64,000 bases of DNA from positions 21,119,123 through 21,183,122 of the forward strand of contig OZ025263.1 of NCBI GenBank assembly GCA_964019135.1, read 5' to 3'. The translations under genes were made by a program, and so were the position numbers. Within the stretch, counting starts at the first letter, position 1, and every line of letters begins with the position of its first letter. Source of the stretch: Arenicola marina. Lineage: Eukaryota; Annelida; Polychaeta; Arenicolidae. Positions 34,935 to 45,654 of the stretch are shown here, piece after piece. Under the pieces are notes generated by a model, which searched no databases, was not told the DNA's origin, and saw only the letters and a program-made list of their open reading frames with translations.

Positions 34935-35007
34935 ACCTGCAACACAGGGATTAGAAAACGAGTTGAAAGCCGGCGTGCTGCCGGCGCCCATCGAGTCAAA
35001 TAGAAAA
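34935..35007 (+). repeat. 73-bp direct repeat, second copy
   Basis: Identical to 34725-34797, 210 bp downstream. Confidence 0.92.
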
Positions 35008-35164
35008 GTGACGGGCAACCCACAAATATCCCATGATCCCCTTGGCGTAATGAGAGTGAGCCAATGAAATGCGCGTTGCTATGATGGTCACGAAAACAAA
35101 AAATGAACCAATGGTATGCGATCATTAAACTACAGTACAAATTTACCATCACATAAAATAGATC

Positions 35165-35440
35165 CCGCCACACTTGCAAACGTTTATTTCTGAACGTTTT
35201 TTGAAAGTTAATTCTCCGTTTCACTTGCAAACGTTTATTTGTAAAATCAACTTTAATTTAACGTAGTGAAGAGGCTGAAAACCATATATCAACCATGCAA
35301 ACCACAATCTAACGTTAACTTAAAGTTGATATTTTGTCATCATGTAACCGTTTCTTGTAAACGTTAAGTTAACGTAGCGGGAACGTTGTCAGTTAACCCG
35401 GCAACCATATATCAACCATGCAAACCACAATCTACGTTAG
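35165..35440 (+). repeat. AACGTT-rich region with short direct repeats
   Basis: CACTTGCAAACGTTTATTT occurs at about 35171 and 35222, and CCATATATCAACCATGCAAA at about 35282 and 35403, between AACGTTAA phrases. Confidence 0.8.
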
Positions 35441-37662
35441 CATGCTATATGGGTAACGCTGCAGCACTACAATCTTCCAAACCCAGCTGCTAGTTCACGC
35501 TGGTAAGCAGGGCGAGCGGCAGATCAACGGGTCAGGGGTTCGCAAACCGTCAATCTATTCTGATTATTAATAATAAGTAATTATAAACATTAAGATGAAC
35601 TACAATTCAATGCGTGCAACTATAGACCCTTCTTAATGATATCTCATGAATAATCCAGAACGAGGCTACTATGGCAGCGGTCCTACTGCATGCGGCGCTA
35701 TAACATGGCGACTGGCACTAACCTCTCGGGTGTTTCGCATAATCCGTCGGTTACACAGAGCGATCGTGACTTTTTATCGTTCTTGGCTATATATTTACAT
35801 TTGTTGAAGAATATGTCACAAAGTGTAGTAAATCGTCAGGACATAACCACACCAGCAAAGGCTAGTTCAACGTTTAAAGTTCAAAGTTTATATCCATAAC
35901 ATGAGAGGCAAGTTTGTTTCTTTATAAAACTGCCATGAAAGCCAGAAGTCCTGGCGTATTCCAAAACTTCCCAAGGTACGCTTCAGTACACGAGCCTGGC
36001 ATTTGAAAAAGTACACTGAGGCTGATGACAACAGCATGATCCAGAAGCTTGTAATGGAACATCTAAAATCTGGGTGTCATTCCACGGATCGTCTAGCTAA
36101 TAAATAAATCGGGTTGAGACGATAAAGTGCACTTGATCAATTAATATTCGAATTAAAAATATTGCTATTGCAATAATAATAATGCTTCGTGTTACATTAT
36201 AATTGCATTAATTATTATCGTTTAAGCAGTGGATGCCGGTTGTGGGCATAAATTTGGGAAGTCTTTGCAACCTGAAGTGCTGGGCTGACGGTTCGAGCCA
36301 CATGGTAATTAGAAAAGCCTGTAATATAAGATTATCATACCATTGTCAAAGTCCAAAACGCCCAATGACGATTTATTTTCGCATCAAGTTTGACTGAGGT
36401 TCTTGTATTTCTTTCCGGGGAATTGCTTTCATTTGCACCTGTGCCACATTACTTCTATCACTTGAGGCTTCCCTTGGACAGCTTCAGTGGTATATGTGTC
36501 GGATGTGTATGTATGTGGGTCCTACAATGTCATGATAAACACACCTAATCATGTTGATATCTTTTTTTACAGCAGGATGGCTTTTTCTAGCTCCCATATG
36601 TTATATAGTGGGTAAGAATATATGCGGACGATATAAACCACAGTAATGTTCACTCTATTATGCACCCAAACTTGACGTGAGTCTAGAGGGAACGGCACCA
36701 AGTCTTTCTTAAAGCGCTCCAATTAAAATCGTCTTTGGTAAATTGCTCCCAGCACATCAGTGCTAGTTGAAATCTGTCAGAAAGAGGAATAGTAAATACA
36801 TGCACAATTACATGTATTAACATATCCCCACCACAGTACTCAATGGGGTAACCCCCCAAGAAAGAGATGGACCCAGAGAGGTGACTGTATGGAGGTGGAG
36901 ACTGCCCCATTAATTTGAGATAAGGCCAACTGACACATAGGACACACCATTAAATTATGTGTTTCTCATTTAGTTTTAACTACTTTAAATAATCAAATAA
37001 TGATAACTTCTTCATTCAGCTCTTTTCAAGCTACTGAGTTGTTGTTGTTGAGTCAATCCATGCGTCATACCTCACTGTTTAGTGTCAAGGGTAAAAAAAT
37101 AAATCTATCACACAAAGCCAAGAAACAAAATTGTGACTATCATTGGCCTTGGGCAAGGCGGGATCTGGAAGGGTCATCTGGTTTCAATGTCATCTTCACT
37201 AGACCATGCAATATCCAGATAGGATACCGGTAGGCCTTGCCAAGCGACGACGTGTTACTGTTAGTGACTGTCCAATGTAGGGTCAGTGTTGTAGTCCAAG
37301 TAAACTTTAGGCGATACATTCGACTATTCTCTTCAAATAACAGTGGCAATAAGTGAACGAATACCTAAAAATTAGGCCCGCCATCACTTCGGATTATTAC
37401 CATCCATTCTTGGCGTATTTTTTTGTCCTTGATTAATTGGTGGAAGCTGTTTTCAGCTGCCATTAACACAGTAGGGAACACATCAGTGCGCCATGTTGCC
37501 ACCGACGCTTCCCGTTGCTGCGCGGACAGCCTCGTTCTGGTGCCGCATGCATACATTTTGAGAAGGGCCTATAAGGGTTTCTTCATTTGCCAGAACAGAG
37601 AAGGTGGTAAGATTGCCTAAAGGTCACCCATAGACGTGACCTATATGTAAGATCGTGTCGTC
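35441..37662. other. No gene recognised
   Basis: Unique AT-rich sequence of about 2.2 kb. None of the 60-77 residue ORFs resembles a known domain. Confidence 0.6.
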
Positions 37663-38030
37663 TATAGTCGGCGCGTTTAATATCTGCCACCTCGCTTTCG
37701 TAAATATTTCTGTCCGTGCATCATTTGCACGATTTATGTATTTAATTGCTCCATTACACGAGACCCTTGTGATGTTAACTTACTTGAAAGTGTATCTTGT
37801 TTAATAACAGCACAAAATGATATTCTATAGCATAAAGTATAGCAGACGAAAGTGTGTTGAGAGTCGCCTTTTTTATGACGTCGTAAGGTGAAGGTCATAT
37901 TACTGCGTTTTCATTGGTTAAAAGAAGTAAGCCCGCGGAAGAGTCTAATATCAGGTACTAGAAAAGGGGGCAGAGCATTATGTGCCCATGCAAAGTTTCT
38001 ATACTGACAGTAATTTTAGCGTCTCAAAGC
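37663..38030 (+). repeat. Dispersed repeat family D, copy 1
   Basis: Runs from TATAGTCGGCGCGTTTAATA to TTTAGCGTCTCAAAGC. The reverse complement of 61036-61411 matches it along its whole length with small differences, including CATTATGTGCCCATGCAAAG and AAGGTGAAGGTCATATTACTG. Confidence 0.9.
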
Positions 38031-38035
38031 GAATC

Positions 38036-38368
38036 CCGGCAAACAGGGAACATTCCCGTAACATTCGCTAGAGGTTCTTATTTGATTGCTTACGGAACAT
38101 TAGTGAGTAACGTTCGGAGAACGTTCCTTGAATGTTCCGGAGAGAGAAAAAAGTGATATATATGTCATTGATAAATAATACATATATAGATCAGTTACAG
38201 CGTTACCAAGTGTTGGCCACTTCTTCGCAATAATCGTCCCAATTTAAGCTAGGTCTGTCGTAACATTCGCTATAGGTTCTTATCTGGTTGCTTACGAAAC
38301 ATTCGTAAGTAACGTTCGCGAAACGTTCTCCGAATGTTCCGGGGAGAGAAAAAAGTGATATATGTCGT
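38036..38368 (+). repeat. Two ~110-bp direct repeats containing AACGTTC
   Basis: GTAACATTCGCTAGAGGTTC to GAGAAAAAAGTGATATAT at about 38058-38162 recurs at about 38261-38363 with substitutions. Both contain AACGTTC palindromic phrases. Confidence 0.85.
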
Positions 38369-39374
38369 TGCTTTTTTTCATGGCAAACCCGCTCGGTTTA
38401 GTTTCTTTTCCCGGCAAACCCGCCCTACGAAAACACATTTTCAGGGCTCCCCCCCCCTCCTTGTTCGGTCTTTTTCAAAATATCCTATCTATTGGGGTGT
38501 CCCCGCCACCACCATATTTGTATAATAGTGCCCCCCACCCCCCCCCCCTTTCCCCTTCTCCCGGTCGCGAAGCCCCTTTGCGAACTTTTTAGAGCAGATG
38601 TACGAGCTTTTATTGAGCATACGTGACCGTTCACACGCCACCAAGGATAGCCTGGTTCCTCGGCTACAACTCGCTTAGAAAGGAGTACGAGTGGCGGTAC
38701 CAGCTTTTCTATATTGTCTGCTAACAAAATGGCTCAATGAAACGACGCATCAATGGCTGGTGACATCTACACTGAATAAAGGTATGTAGATTTGAAAAAC
38801 CAAAATAAATCCTGAAAGTCGGGTCTTTTTATTGCAGAAGCAAGCACTTGAGCGGAACGCGGAGCAAAAGCTCGTGACGTGGACGCCGCGATCGGTGACA
38901 CACTTCGATATGCCCCGCATTGGTGAAAGTCGAGGTGGGTTGAAAACTTGATGCCCTTCGTATACATTTCCTTCAATTATCGAATCAAATTGCTAAAGAT
39001 TTAAATGAGTCTCTTGATGAGACTATGTGAATGTTCTATTGATCCTTACGAAGCCATAGGAGCGGAATGTGATTATATTTGAACAAATTGCAGTATACTT
39101 GGCCTGAGATAGTTTTAGCACTGTTTTCCTGTTTCAGTCGCAGCCGGAGAATGCCATGGCATAAATGGATGACATGCATGGACGTCGGTTTCTACAGACG
39201 TTTTATAGCGTGTAATTAGTTTTGATGAATTAATGTGTCTATTGTTAATAAACATGTTTACTGTAATATCATTTATCTGTTATTCCATAAAACATCAGAA
39301 AAACAATCGCGGAACGTTCCCTGATAATGTTCTATGCTAACATTTGGAAGACGTCAAGAAACCTTTCCTTTTTT
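38369..39374. other. No gene recognised
   Basis: C runs near 38448 and 38532-38549; otherwise unique. Confidence 0.6.
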
Positions 39375-39512
39375 TGAAATGAATTGGTGTTTTATGCCGC
39401 TTTTGTGCACAAAACGAATGATGAATGGATGAAACTTGCCTCAGATAGGTGTCCAGGATCCGAACCCGGGCCCTGTTAATCGCTCCCTATATGGACTGAC
39501 CAGGCGAGGACA
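39375..39512 (-). mobile_element. tRNA-derived SINE, relative of 28022-28211
   Basis: Minus strand: CTCGCCTGGTCAGTCC (degenerate head), GGCCCGGGTTCGGATCCTGG (B box), then GTTTCATCCATTCATCATTC and GCATAAAACACCAATTCATT, matching the body and tail of the copy at 28022-28211. Confidence 0.75.
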
Positions 39513-40940
39513 ATGGTGCTCCTTTTGTAAACATCGATGATTCGCCTCCAAATACAACGCTTCCAACAGTCTCATCAAACGGAACACATGCATTATGGAG
39601 AGATAGATGTCGTAACTATATTATGATTTTATAATTAGGAATGCCTAGACCAAGGCAAACAAAAAATTCACACCCACTCGATTCTTCACGCACAAACCGC
39701 GCAGCCGGCCGGTTCCCAACACTCAAACGATGACTACAATGAGTGTGCGTCACGCAGTTGCAGCAAGGCACCAGCCTGATGCGCACTCGTTCTGAGAGCA
39801 CGTGTTTTTTTGTTCGTCCCCAAAGGACCTAAACCGGATGTAGAACCCGCGAGACCTGTACAGCCCCGTTGTTTCCTGGTAGCTAGTGTTCTCCCAGTAA
39901 GACGCTGCGGACTAAGAACAGGAGGTCATTATTTTCTCAGAGCGGGTTATTACTACGGGTCATTAGTTCCGTCACAATGATCAGCCACACAGGAAAAATA
40001 ATGATGTTACGTGTGTCATGTGTTGTGCCATATTTAGACAGATGTTACAACGTGCAATGCGCCATAATAACCCATGAACAATTATGGATTCCCAGGGGGA
40101 AAAATACTTCTAAAAAGCAGCCAATTAACAGGCATACGCAAAATATATGGGCTGCTATGTAACATGCGAAATTGTTAGAATCGAAGTAAGTATACTTGTC
40201 CCCCCATAAACGCTTATTACAAAGACAGCACCACTATCACATTTGGTTGTTTTCGCTGGAACCAGATCTAAGTTTGCCACCGTCTGTTTTTTTTGGGTTT
40301 CGTATGTGTCGGTTTGGCATTTGACGCACCTGTGCCATTTTTCTCTTCCACCTGCAGGGCACGAGGCGCTTACGATTTTCTAAGATTCACGTTTTTGTCT
40401 AACAAAGATGCATTCCTAAAGAAAGGTCTTGACGAATTTAGCTGCATATATCAGCATTGTCCTTCCTGGTCACCCCATGGCCTAGTATGTAGCGATTAAT
40501 ACTCTACGGAACCAAAGCCTTGAGACAAAACATCAAATTTTTCATATGGTGCAGGGCAAATTTATGAGAACATTAGGCCATTGGCCCCTGGTTGTAAAGA
40601 AAAATACGCACCCAGACATACCCGGAAGCCTACCAACTGCAGATTAATTGCCTGTCGTTTCCAAGGGACGCCAGATAATGTACATCGCAGATACAGACTA
40701 TCACAGGCTATCACATCAACAACGATCCCTATAAATGTATCAAGAAATGGATTGCCAAAAAATCCGGACAATCGTAATTGATGTATATTTCAGTAACTGG
40801 ACCAGCAAGAGAGCAAGAGAGGGACAATAAAATCCACTGGTGACCTCACTCTATTGTTCTCTCGCGAAATTATTATGTCGGTGTGTTCGGTTTGTCTGTG
40901 AGTCTGTTTGTCTGTTTGTCTTGTCGCACCATATCTGTGG
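39513..40940. other. No gene recognised
   Basis: Unique sequence with short ORFs; a GTCTGTTTGTCT-type simple repeat at 40898-40922. Confidence 0.6.
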
Positions 40941-41420
40941 AATGCCTTAAGATATCGACTTCAAAATTCACAAAATGATGCGAAATGGCAATCGTCAGGT
41001 TCGTAGATGGGCCATGTATGTCAAAGGTCAAGGTCACAGGAATTTTCGAAATTCGCCTAACCATTAAAAGATAGGACCAAAAAAACGGAAAAATCGCTAG
41101 AAACGTTCGCAGTCTCCATTTAATCACACTGCAAATTACTTCACGTATTGGGCCCATTAGTACCTTCCATAGCGTTATTCCTTTATGCAAATCGCCCAAA
41201 TAGTTTTCCCGCTAAAAGATCCCAAATTTTAACATGGGACCCTACGGGAGCATTTTGGCGGGAAAATGGCCTCCCCAATTTCTCCATGAAGGGGACATGT
41301 GAGACTAACGACACCTTGCGTGAGACATGACATTAGTTTTTGGGAGCAAAGAACTATATTGATCTTGGTCACGCTTTCAAGGTCAAGGTCACAACAAGGT
41401 CAAGGTCACGAATCCTGTTT
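40941..41420 (+). repeat. Probable dispersed repeat with TCAAGGTCA motifs
   Basis: TCAAGGTCA occurs at 41028-41036, 41377-41385, 41383-41391 and 41400-41408. The surrounding sequence (GGTCACAGGAATTTTCG ... TAGGACCAAAAAAACGGAAAAATCG) has the look of a dispersed noncoding repeat, but I see no second copy in this window. Confidence 0.45.
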
Positions 41421-42239
41421 TTCTTTGTAGCTCCGTTAATATTAGCTCTAGAGATCCGCGGTTTGTCTAAAAGTATTCTTCTGAGAGAGGCACAAAGGAA
41501 ATATGGTCTCAGATTTCACCTCACATTTATAGTTTCGAGCTATTGAATGGTTAAATTTGACCCGAATTAAAATGGAGAAAAATCGCTGTGCCTACATGAA
41601 TGCAGATAGACTTCCTGTATGTCGTGGAATAGGTATCAATATTACTGACATCATGTGTGCCAAATACCATTCAAATCTGACCAGTGCTTTGCACGCAAAA
41701 AACCAAAAAAATTAACATGGCCGATCCCATTATAAAGCTTCGATACGCCAAATGACTCACGGCGCGCTGACATTTCGGCCTATACTCTGTCAGTAATGCA
41801 TTACATTCGGCACTCGCTATATATATCCCAGTTGCACTTATCCCTAGATTTTCGTCTCCCTTCTCAAGCTACGCTTGACGTTCTCGTTGTTCTGTGTTGT
41901 AGTGTGTTCGAGTCATAAGGACGTGGATTTTACATAAGCTAATGACCTCGGAAAACGACATTACCGGATAACAATGTGTCCTCCGAACGAAATATCTATT
42001 GGTTTATTAACCAAGTTTTTTCTTTGATACTTCAGGCAAGGAAGAACCTTTCATAGGCCTATATGGCAACCCAATCAGGCCACACTATTTTGACAGGGGA
42101 CAGTGGAGAGTGGGTCTTTATTCATTATTAATTACTTTTTGCATTTTAAACTACGCTTCACAAATGATATAATTATATGCGCAGTGCCAAGTAAACTTGC
42201 GTAGCGATGAGTGGGATATTTGAATAAGGGCCCTGGCGC
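41421..42239. other. No gene recognised
   Basis: AT-rich unique sequence. Confidence 0.6.
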
Positions 42240-42545
42240 GTAATAGGTGGGGTGGGCAAGCCGGCGTCCTGTTCCCGAATCACGAAAAGTATATTTCTTT
42301 ATTCCCAGATCAGTATAAAGTAACTGAAAAACTTTTTTCGCATACAATGGAAGGGCGGGTACATGGTCTAAATTGGCGATTTCCCAATTCAAGTTAATTT
42401 AATAGTTCACGATTGAGGAAATATGATGAAGGTTACGACGGTCGGCTAATTTTTTTTCATTCCCAGTTCACAAAGAATTATTCTTTTCATTCCCAGTTTA
42501 GGATGAAATACAAATTGCCCCCCCCCCCCCCCCCTGCCCACCTCC
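42240..42545 (+). repeat. Dispersed repeat family C, copy 3
   Basis: Left edge AGGTGGGGTGGGCAAG and right edge CCCCCTGCCCACCTCCCCT are approximately inverted repeats of each other. Inside, TTCCCAGTTCACAAAGAATT, TTCCCAGATCAGTATAAAG and TTCCCAGTTTAGGATGAAAT repeat one theme. A C run of about 17 lies at 42518-42534. Confidence 0.82.
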
Positions 42546-42591
42546 CCTACTATGGCGCTAGAGAAAACGTCTTCACGGTCCGATTACTAAC

Positions 42592-42921
42592 CGGGTCGAT
42601 GCTGTAGTGATGCGGGACCATCTTGTAGTCGGCCAGGAGATCCGTGCGATTGTCAATCAGCTCCGTCATGAAGTCCACCAGAAGGTCAAAGTGCAGTTCT
42701 CCGAAAGGTCCCGAGTAGATGTTAATGATGTTCAAATCCTGCGGCCAGTCCGGATCACGGGAGCCTCCTGGAGCCGCGGACGGTGGCTGCGAGGGTGGGG
42801 TCGTCAAGGGGTCTGATCCAGGCCCCTCGCTGGTGACGCCATTTCCGATAGCGGGAGATTGTGTCGCCCATAGCAACAGCGCCACCAGGATGGAGACTTC
42901 CGGCCTGCTCCGGATCATCAT
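42592..42921 (-). CDS. First coding exon of a GABA-B-like class C receptor gene (copy 2)
   Basis: ATG at 42921 (a second ATG follows at once) opens a 110-codon exon. Residues 9-20 (VSILVALLLWAT) form a signal-peptide core, with likely cleavage near residue 25. Residues about 30-60 are Pro/Ser/Gly-rich; DPLTT is shared with copy 1. From residue about 63 the sequence LNIINIYSGPFG ... VDFMTELIDNRTDLLADYKM fits the start of the periplasmic-binding-type ligand domain of GABA-B-like receptors. The last 38 residues match copy 1 at 13 positions, with many conservative changes and no gap. The exon ends in phase 0 at Asp-Pro before the donor GTTAGT (42586-42591). Family C lies just inside the intron (42240-42545). 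Later exons were not found. The alternative is another ANF-receptor-type protein. Confidence 0.62.
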
Positions 42922-43389
42922 GACGCATGCGCCTCAATTGTTATAATACAGGATTTCTTCCGCAATTAAAATGACAAAACGGAGTAAACAGTGCTAATAT
43001 TTTGTCCGTTATTCATCAGGGTAAATAAGTAAACAAAGAAACAGTTCGGTTTTGATCGTTTCTGAGTGTGACCAGTTAGTGTGCAGCCGTTATGCATTCC
43101 AAGACGTCCTTCACCGGCGTCGTGGACCCATTAAACCTCTGCCTTCCATCGCTACCGACTGTCTTATCCTCCTCGACTGCGCTTTCCACAGCTGTTCATA
43201 CGCCAGGTGGCGCCACCAATCGCCGGCCCCAGACTAAATCGGTTCGCAGTGCGAAAAAGTCTTTCTGACCCATTAATGGCGGCAGGCTGGGTGTGTCCCT
43301 TGCAGCGTCACGCCTTCTTTACCGTCACACCCCGCCACCGATACTGCCCTCCACCTCTGCAACTGTCCACCCATGCACCCCTCCACCCC
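42922..43389. other. Upstream flank of second receptor-like exon
   Basis: Unique sequence that would hold the promoter. It includes a CTCF-like core, ACGCCAGGTGGC, at 43200-43211 (10 of 12 consensus positions). No TATA box can be assigned with confidence. Confidence 0.45.
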
Positions 43390-43803
43390 GCCCTGACTGG
43401 TGACCCCATCTCTCCGCCCCTCGGCCCTCCGTCCATCCATCCCTCAGCCCTCCATCCATCCATTCCTCCGCCGTTCTAACCCTCCATCCCCCCCCCTCCC
43501 TCCCTCGCCCCCGCCCATCCCTCCGCTCTTCTCTCCTTCCGCCCCTCCGCCTATCCGCCCCCACGTCCCTCCGCCCCTCCGCCCCTCCGCCCCACGTCAC
43601 TCCGCCCCTCCGCCCCTCCGCCCCTCCGCCCCACGTCACTCCGCCCCTCCGCCCCCACGTCCCTCCGCCCCTCCGCCCCTCCGCCCCTCCGCCCCACGTC
43701 ACTCCGCCCCTCCGCCCCCACGTCCCTCCGCCCCGCCGCCCCTCCGCCCCTCCGCCCCACGTCCCTCCGCCTCTCCGCCCCTCTGCTCCTCCGCCCTCCC
43801 CGC
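43390..43803 (+). repeat. C-rich minisatellite (CCCCTCCG / CCACGTCACTCCG)
   Basis: Irregular 9-bp CCCCTCCGC units punctuated by CCCCACGTCACTCCGCC and CCCCCACGTCCCTCCG. It yields Pro-rich and Gly/Arg-rich frames with no coding meaning. Confidence 0.95.
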
Positions 43804-43887
43804 CATATATTTATTGGCCGGGGTGCTGCCAAATCACGGCAACTTGACAGCCACTCGTACAAAACTACATATGGGGGGACCCACCCA

Positions 43888-44095
43888 CTCTCTGCCTTCA
43901 AATCACTCCGCTAGGTCTCCATTATATCTCTGTTGTCGCCTACGTCCTAAATGCATTTTCACACTCGCGAGCCAGGGCGGCGCTGCGCACATTGATAGGA
44001 AAAATGCGTCGCGTATTTCTACAAATTAGTGCTGGGAGCCAGCCTAGGCCTAATAACGCATGAAATCAGGTGATGAAAAGAAAGAGTTCTGTCAC
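43888..44095 (+). repeat. Dispersed repeat family A, copy 5 (left half)
   Basis: ACTCTCTGCCTTCAAATCAC to AGAGTTCTGTCACTTTTTG. It shares subfamily spellings with copy 3 at 20490 and, like it, lies about 1 kb upstream of a receptor-like first exon. Confidence 0.88.
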
Positions 44096-45059
44096 TTTTT
44101 GTTATAACTTTTTTGTGCTATATAACAAGCAAGTCAGTTCTGCCCAGTTATCGCCCCATATTATTGTTCACACGCTGGGTTCTGCGAAATGAAATCAGTT
44201 CTTAAGTTTTTCCCCGCGACTATCAGGTCCAGCCTTTCAGGTCCAGCCTGTTAGATTTGCCATGATTTAGCTGGGGATGAATCAGCTTGCTCAGTGGTAC
44301 CACACAAAGGTTACCTGTAATTTTATTTTGGCGAGCTGTAAAAGGCAAAACATGTTGAACTTCTTTCTCCCTGGCTCTTTCTCATTGGCTCTTTCTCTCT
44401 CAACTGACTCTTTCTCCTTGGCTACATCCAGTTGATGGCTTCAAAAGTCCGTTGGAAGACTATATATTACATAGCATCTAGATATCGTACAGAAGGTTAT
44501 ATCAACTTCTGACGATTCTGCGCACAAAAAGCTTCATCTATATCCGTTGCTGGTGTTGCTTGATGGTCGTAAAATGGGCCTTAAATGGATAAACAGATCA
44601 CATTTTTTTGCAGCTTTGATTTCGACTAAACGTTGTTTGCCCAAAACAGAGGACCTAAAAATGCAGCTCTCGCCAATTAAATGCTGCTGCATGCGCCAGA
44701 TGGCGCGTGTTCTCCAACCCGTGGTTAGACGTGATTCTGTTAACTTATTGTTATAATGTTTTCTCTCCGCCCTTATTTATTAAGCCTTGCAAACCCAAAC
44801 GCCGGCGATGCCTAATGGAGACAAGAAGTCGTCATCAACTTCATAAAACGTACTGAACGTAATCGCAGTAGTATTCATATTAGTGACCTGTTGTGACATG
44901 ACGTACTCTGTCTAAGAGAGATGAAGGGGGGGTTTCCACCCGAAGCTGACGATGAGAGAGGATGGGGGTAGGGGGTGGGTTGGGGGTGGGGAAGGGGGGC
45001 TTCTAAGCTGACGAGCGGTGTCGCTCAAAATACTGGTTCCATAAAGCGACGGCCGGCAA
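44096..45059. other. No gene recognised
   Basis: Unique. A GGCTCTTTCTC-type phrase repeats at 44372-44425; a CTCF-like core GCGCCAGATGGC is at 44693-44704; G-rich at 44926-44999. Confidence 0.6.
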
Positions 45060-45325
45060 TTGAAACGTCAACATTTATTAAAGGATTTCGACGTTGATCA
45101 TGATGAGATTAAGGAGAATAATGACCACAATACCAATAATGATACTAGCAGCATCAATAACAATAATTATGATGTTTACAATAATATTATATTGACGACA
45201 ATAAACGACAATAACGATAATAACGACAATAACGACCATAACGATATTGAGGACAATAACGACCATAACGATATTGAGGACAATAACGACCCTAGCGATA
45301 TTAACGATAATCATGATATGACGTA
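45060..45325 (+). repeat. AT-rich tandem repeat (ATAACGAC / GATATTGAGGAC)
   Basis: Short ATAACGACA units grade into a 27-bp unit ATAACGATATTGAGGACA repeated about three times. The plus frame gives an Asn/Asp-rich 88-residue ORF that reflects the triplet-like composition. Confidence 0.9.
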
Positions 45326-45654
45326 GTGTTTGGCACCACAGACCGAGACCTTCACTTCAGAGGCGGCACGCGATTGGCCACTGAAGTCCTGAAGCCAGTG
45401 TTTTTCATCTCACATACGTCATTTCTGATTAGACTTGCCCTTGTAAGCATTGGCGGCGCATTGCCTTTCAAAGGGTTGCCGCCTGTACGACTGTTCGTAT
45501 CAAAGCGGGTCACCTTTCACAGGTAAACGGTTACATGGGGATAACGTGTGACAAGAAGGACGCTCGAGGTATGTCCGTCGGCTAGTTTTCATCAGATGGT
45601 ATTCTGTTACTATGTGTTAGGTTGTTATCCGGCGGCGTCTAATGGGTGTACCTC

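Noticed and set aside
45060..45326. Asn/Asp-rich 88-residue protein
   Set aside because: It reflects an AT-rich tandem repeat; no domain or start context.
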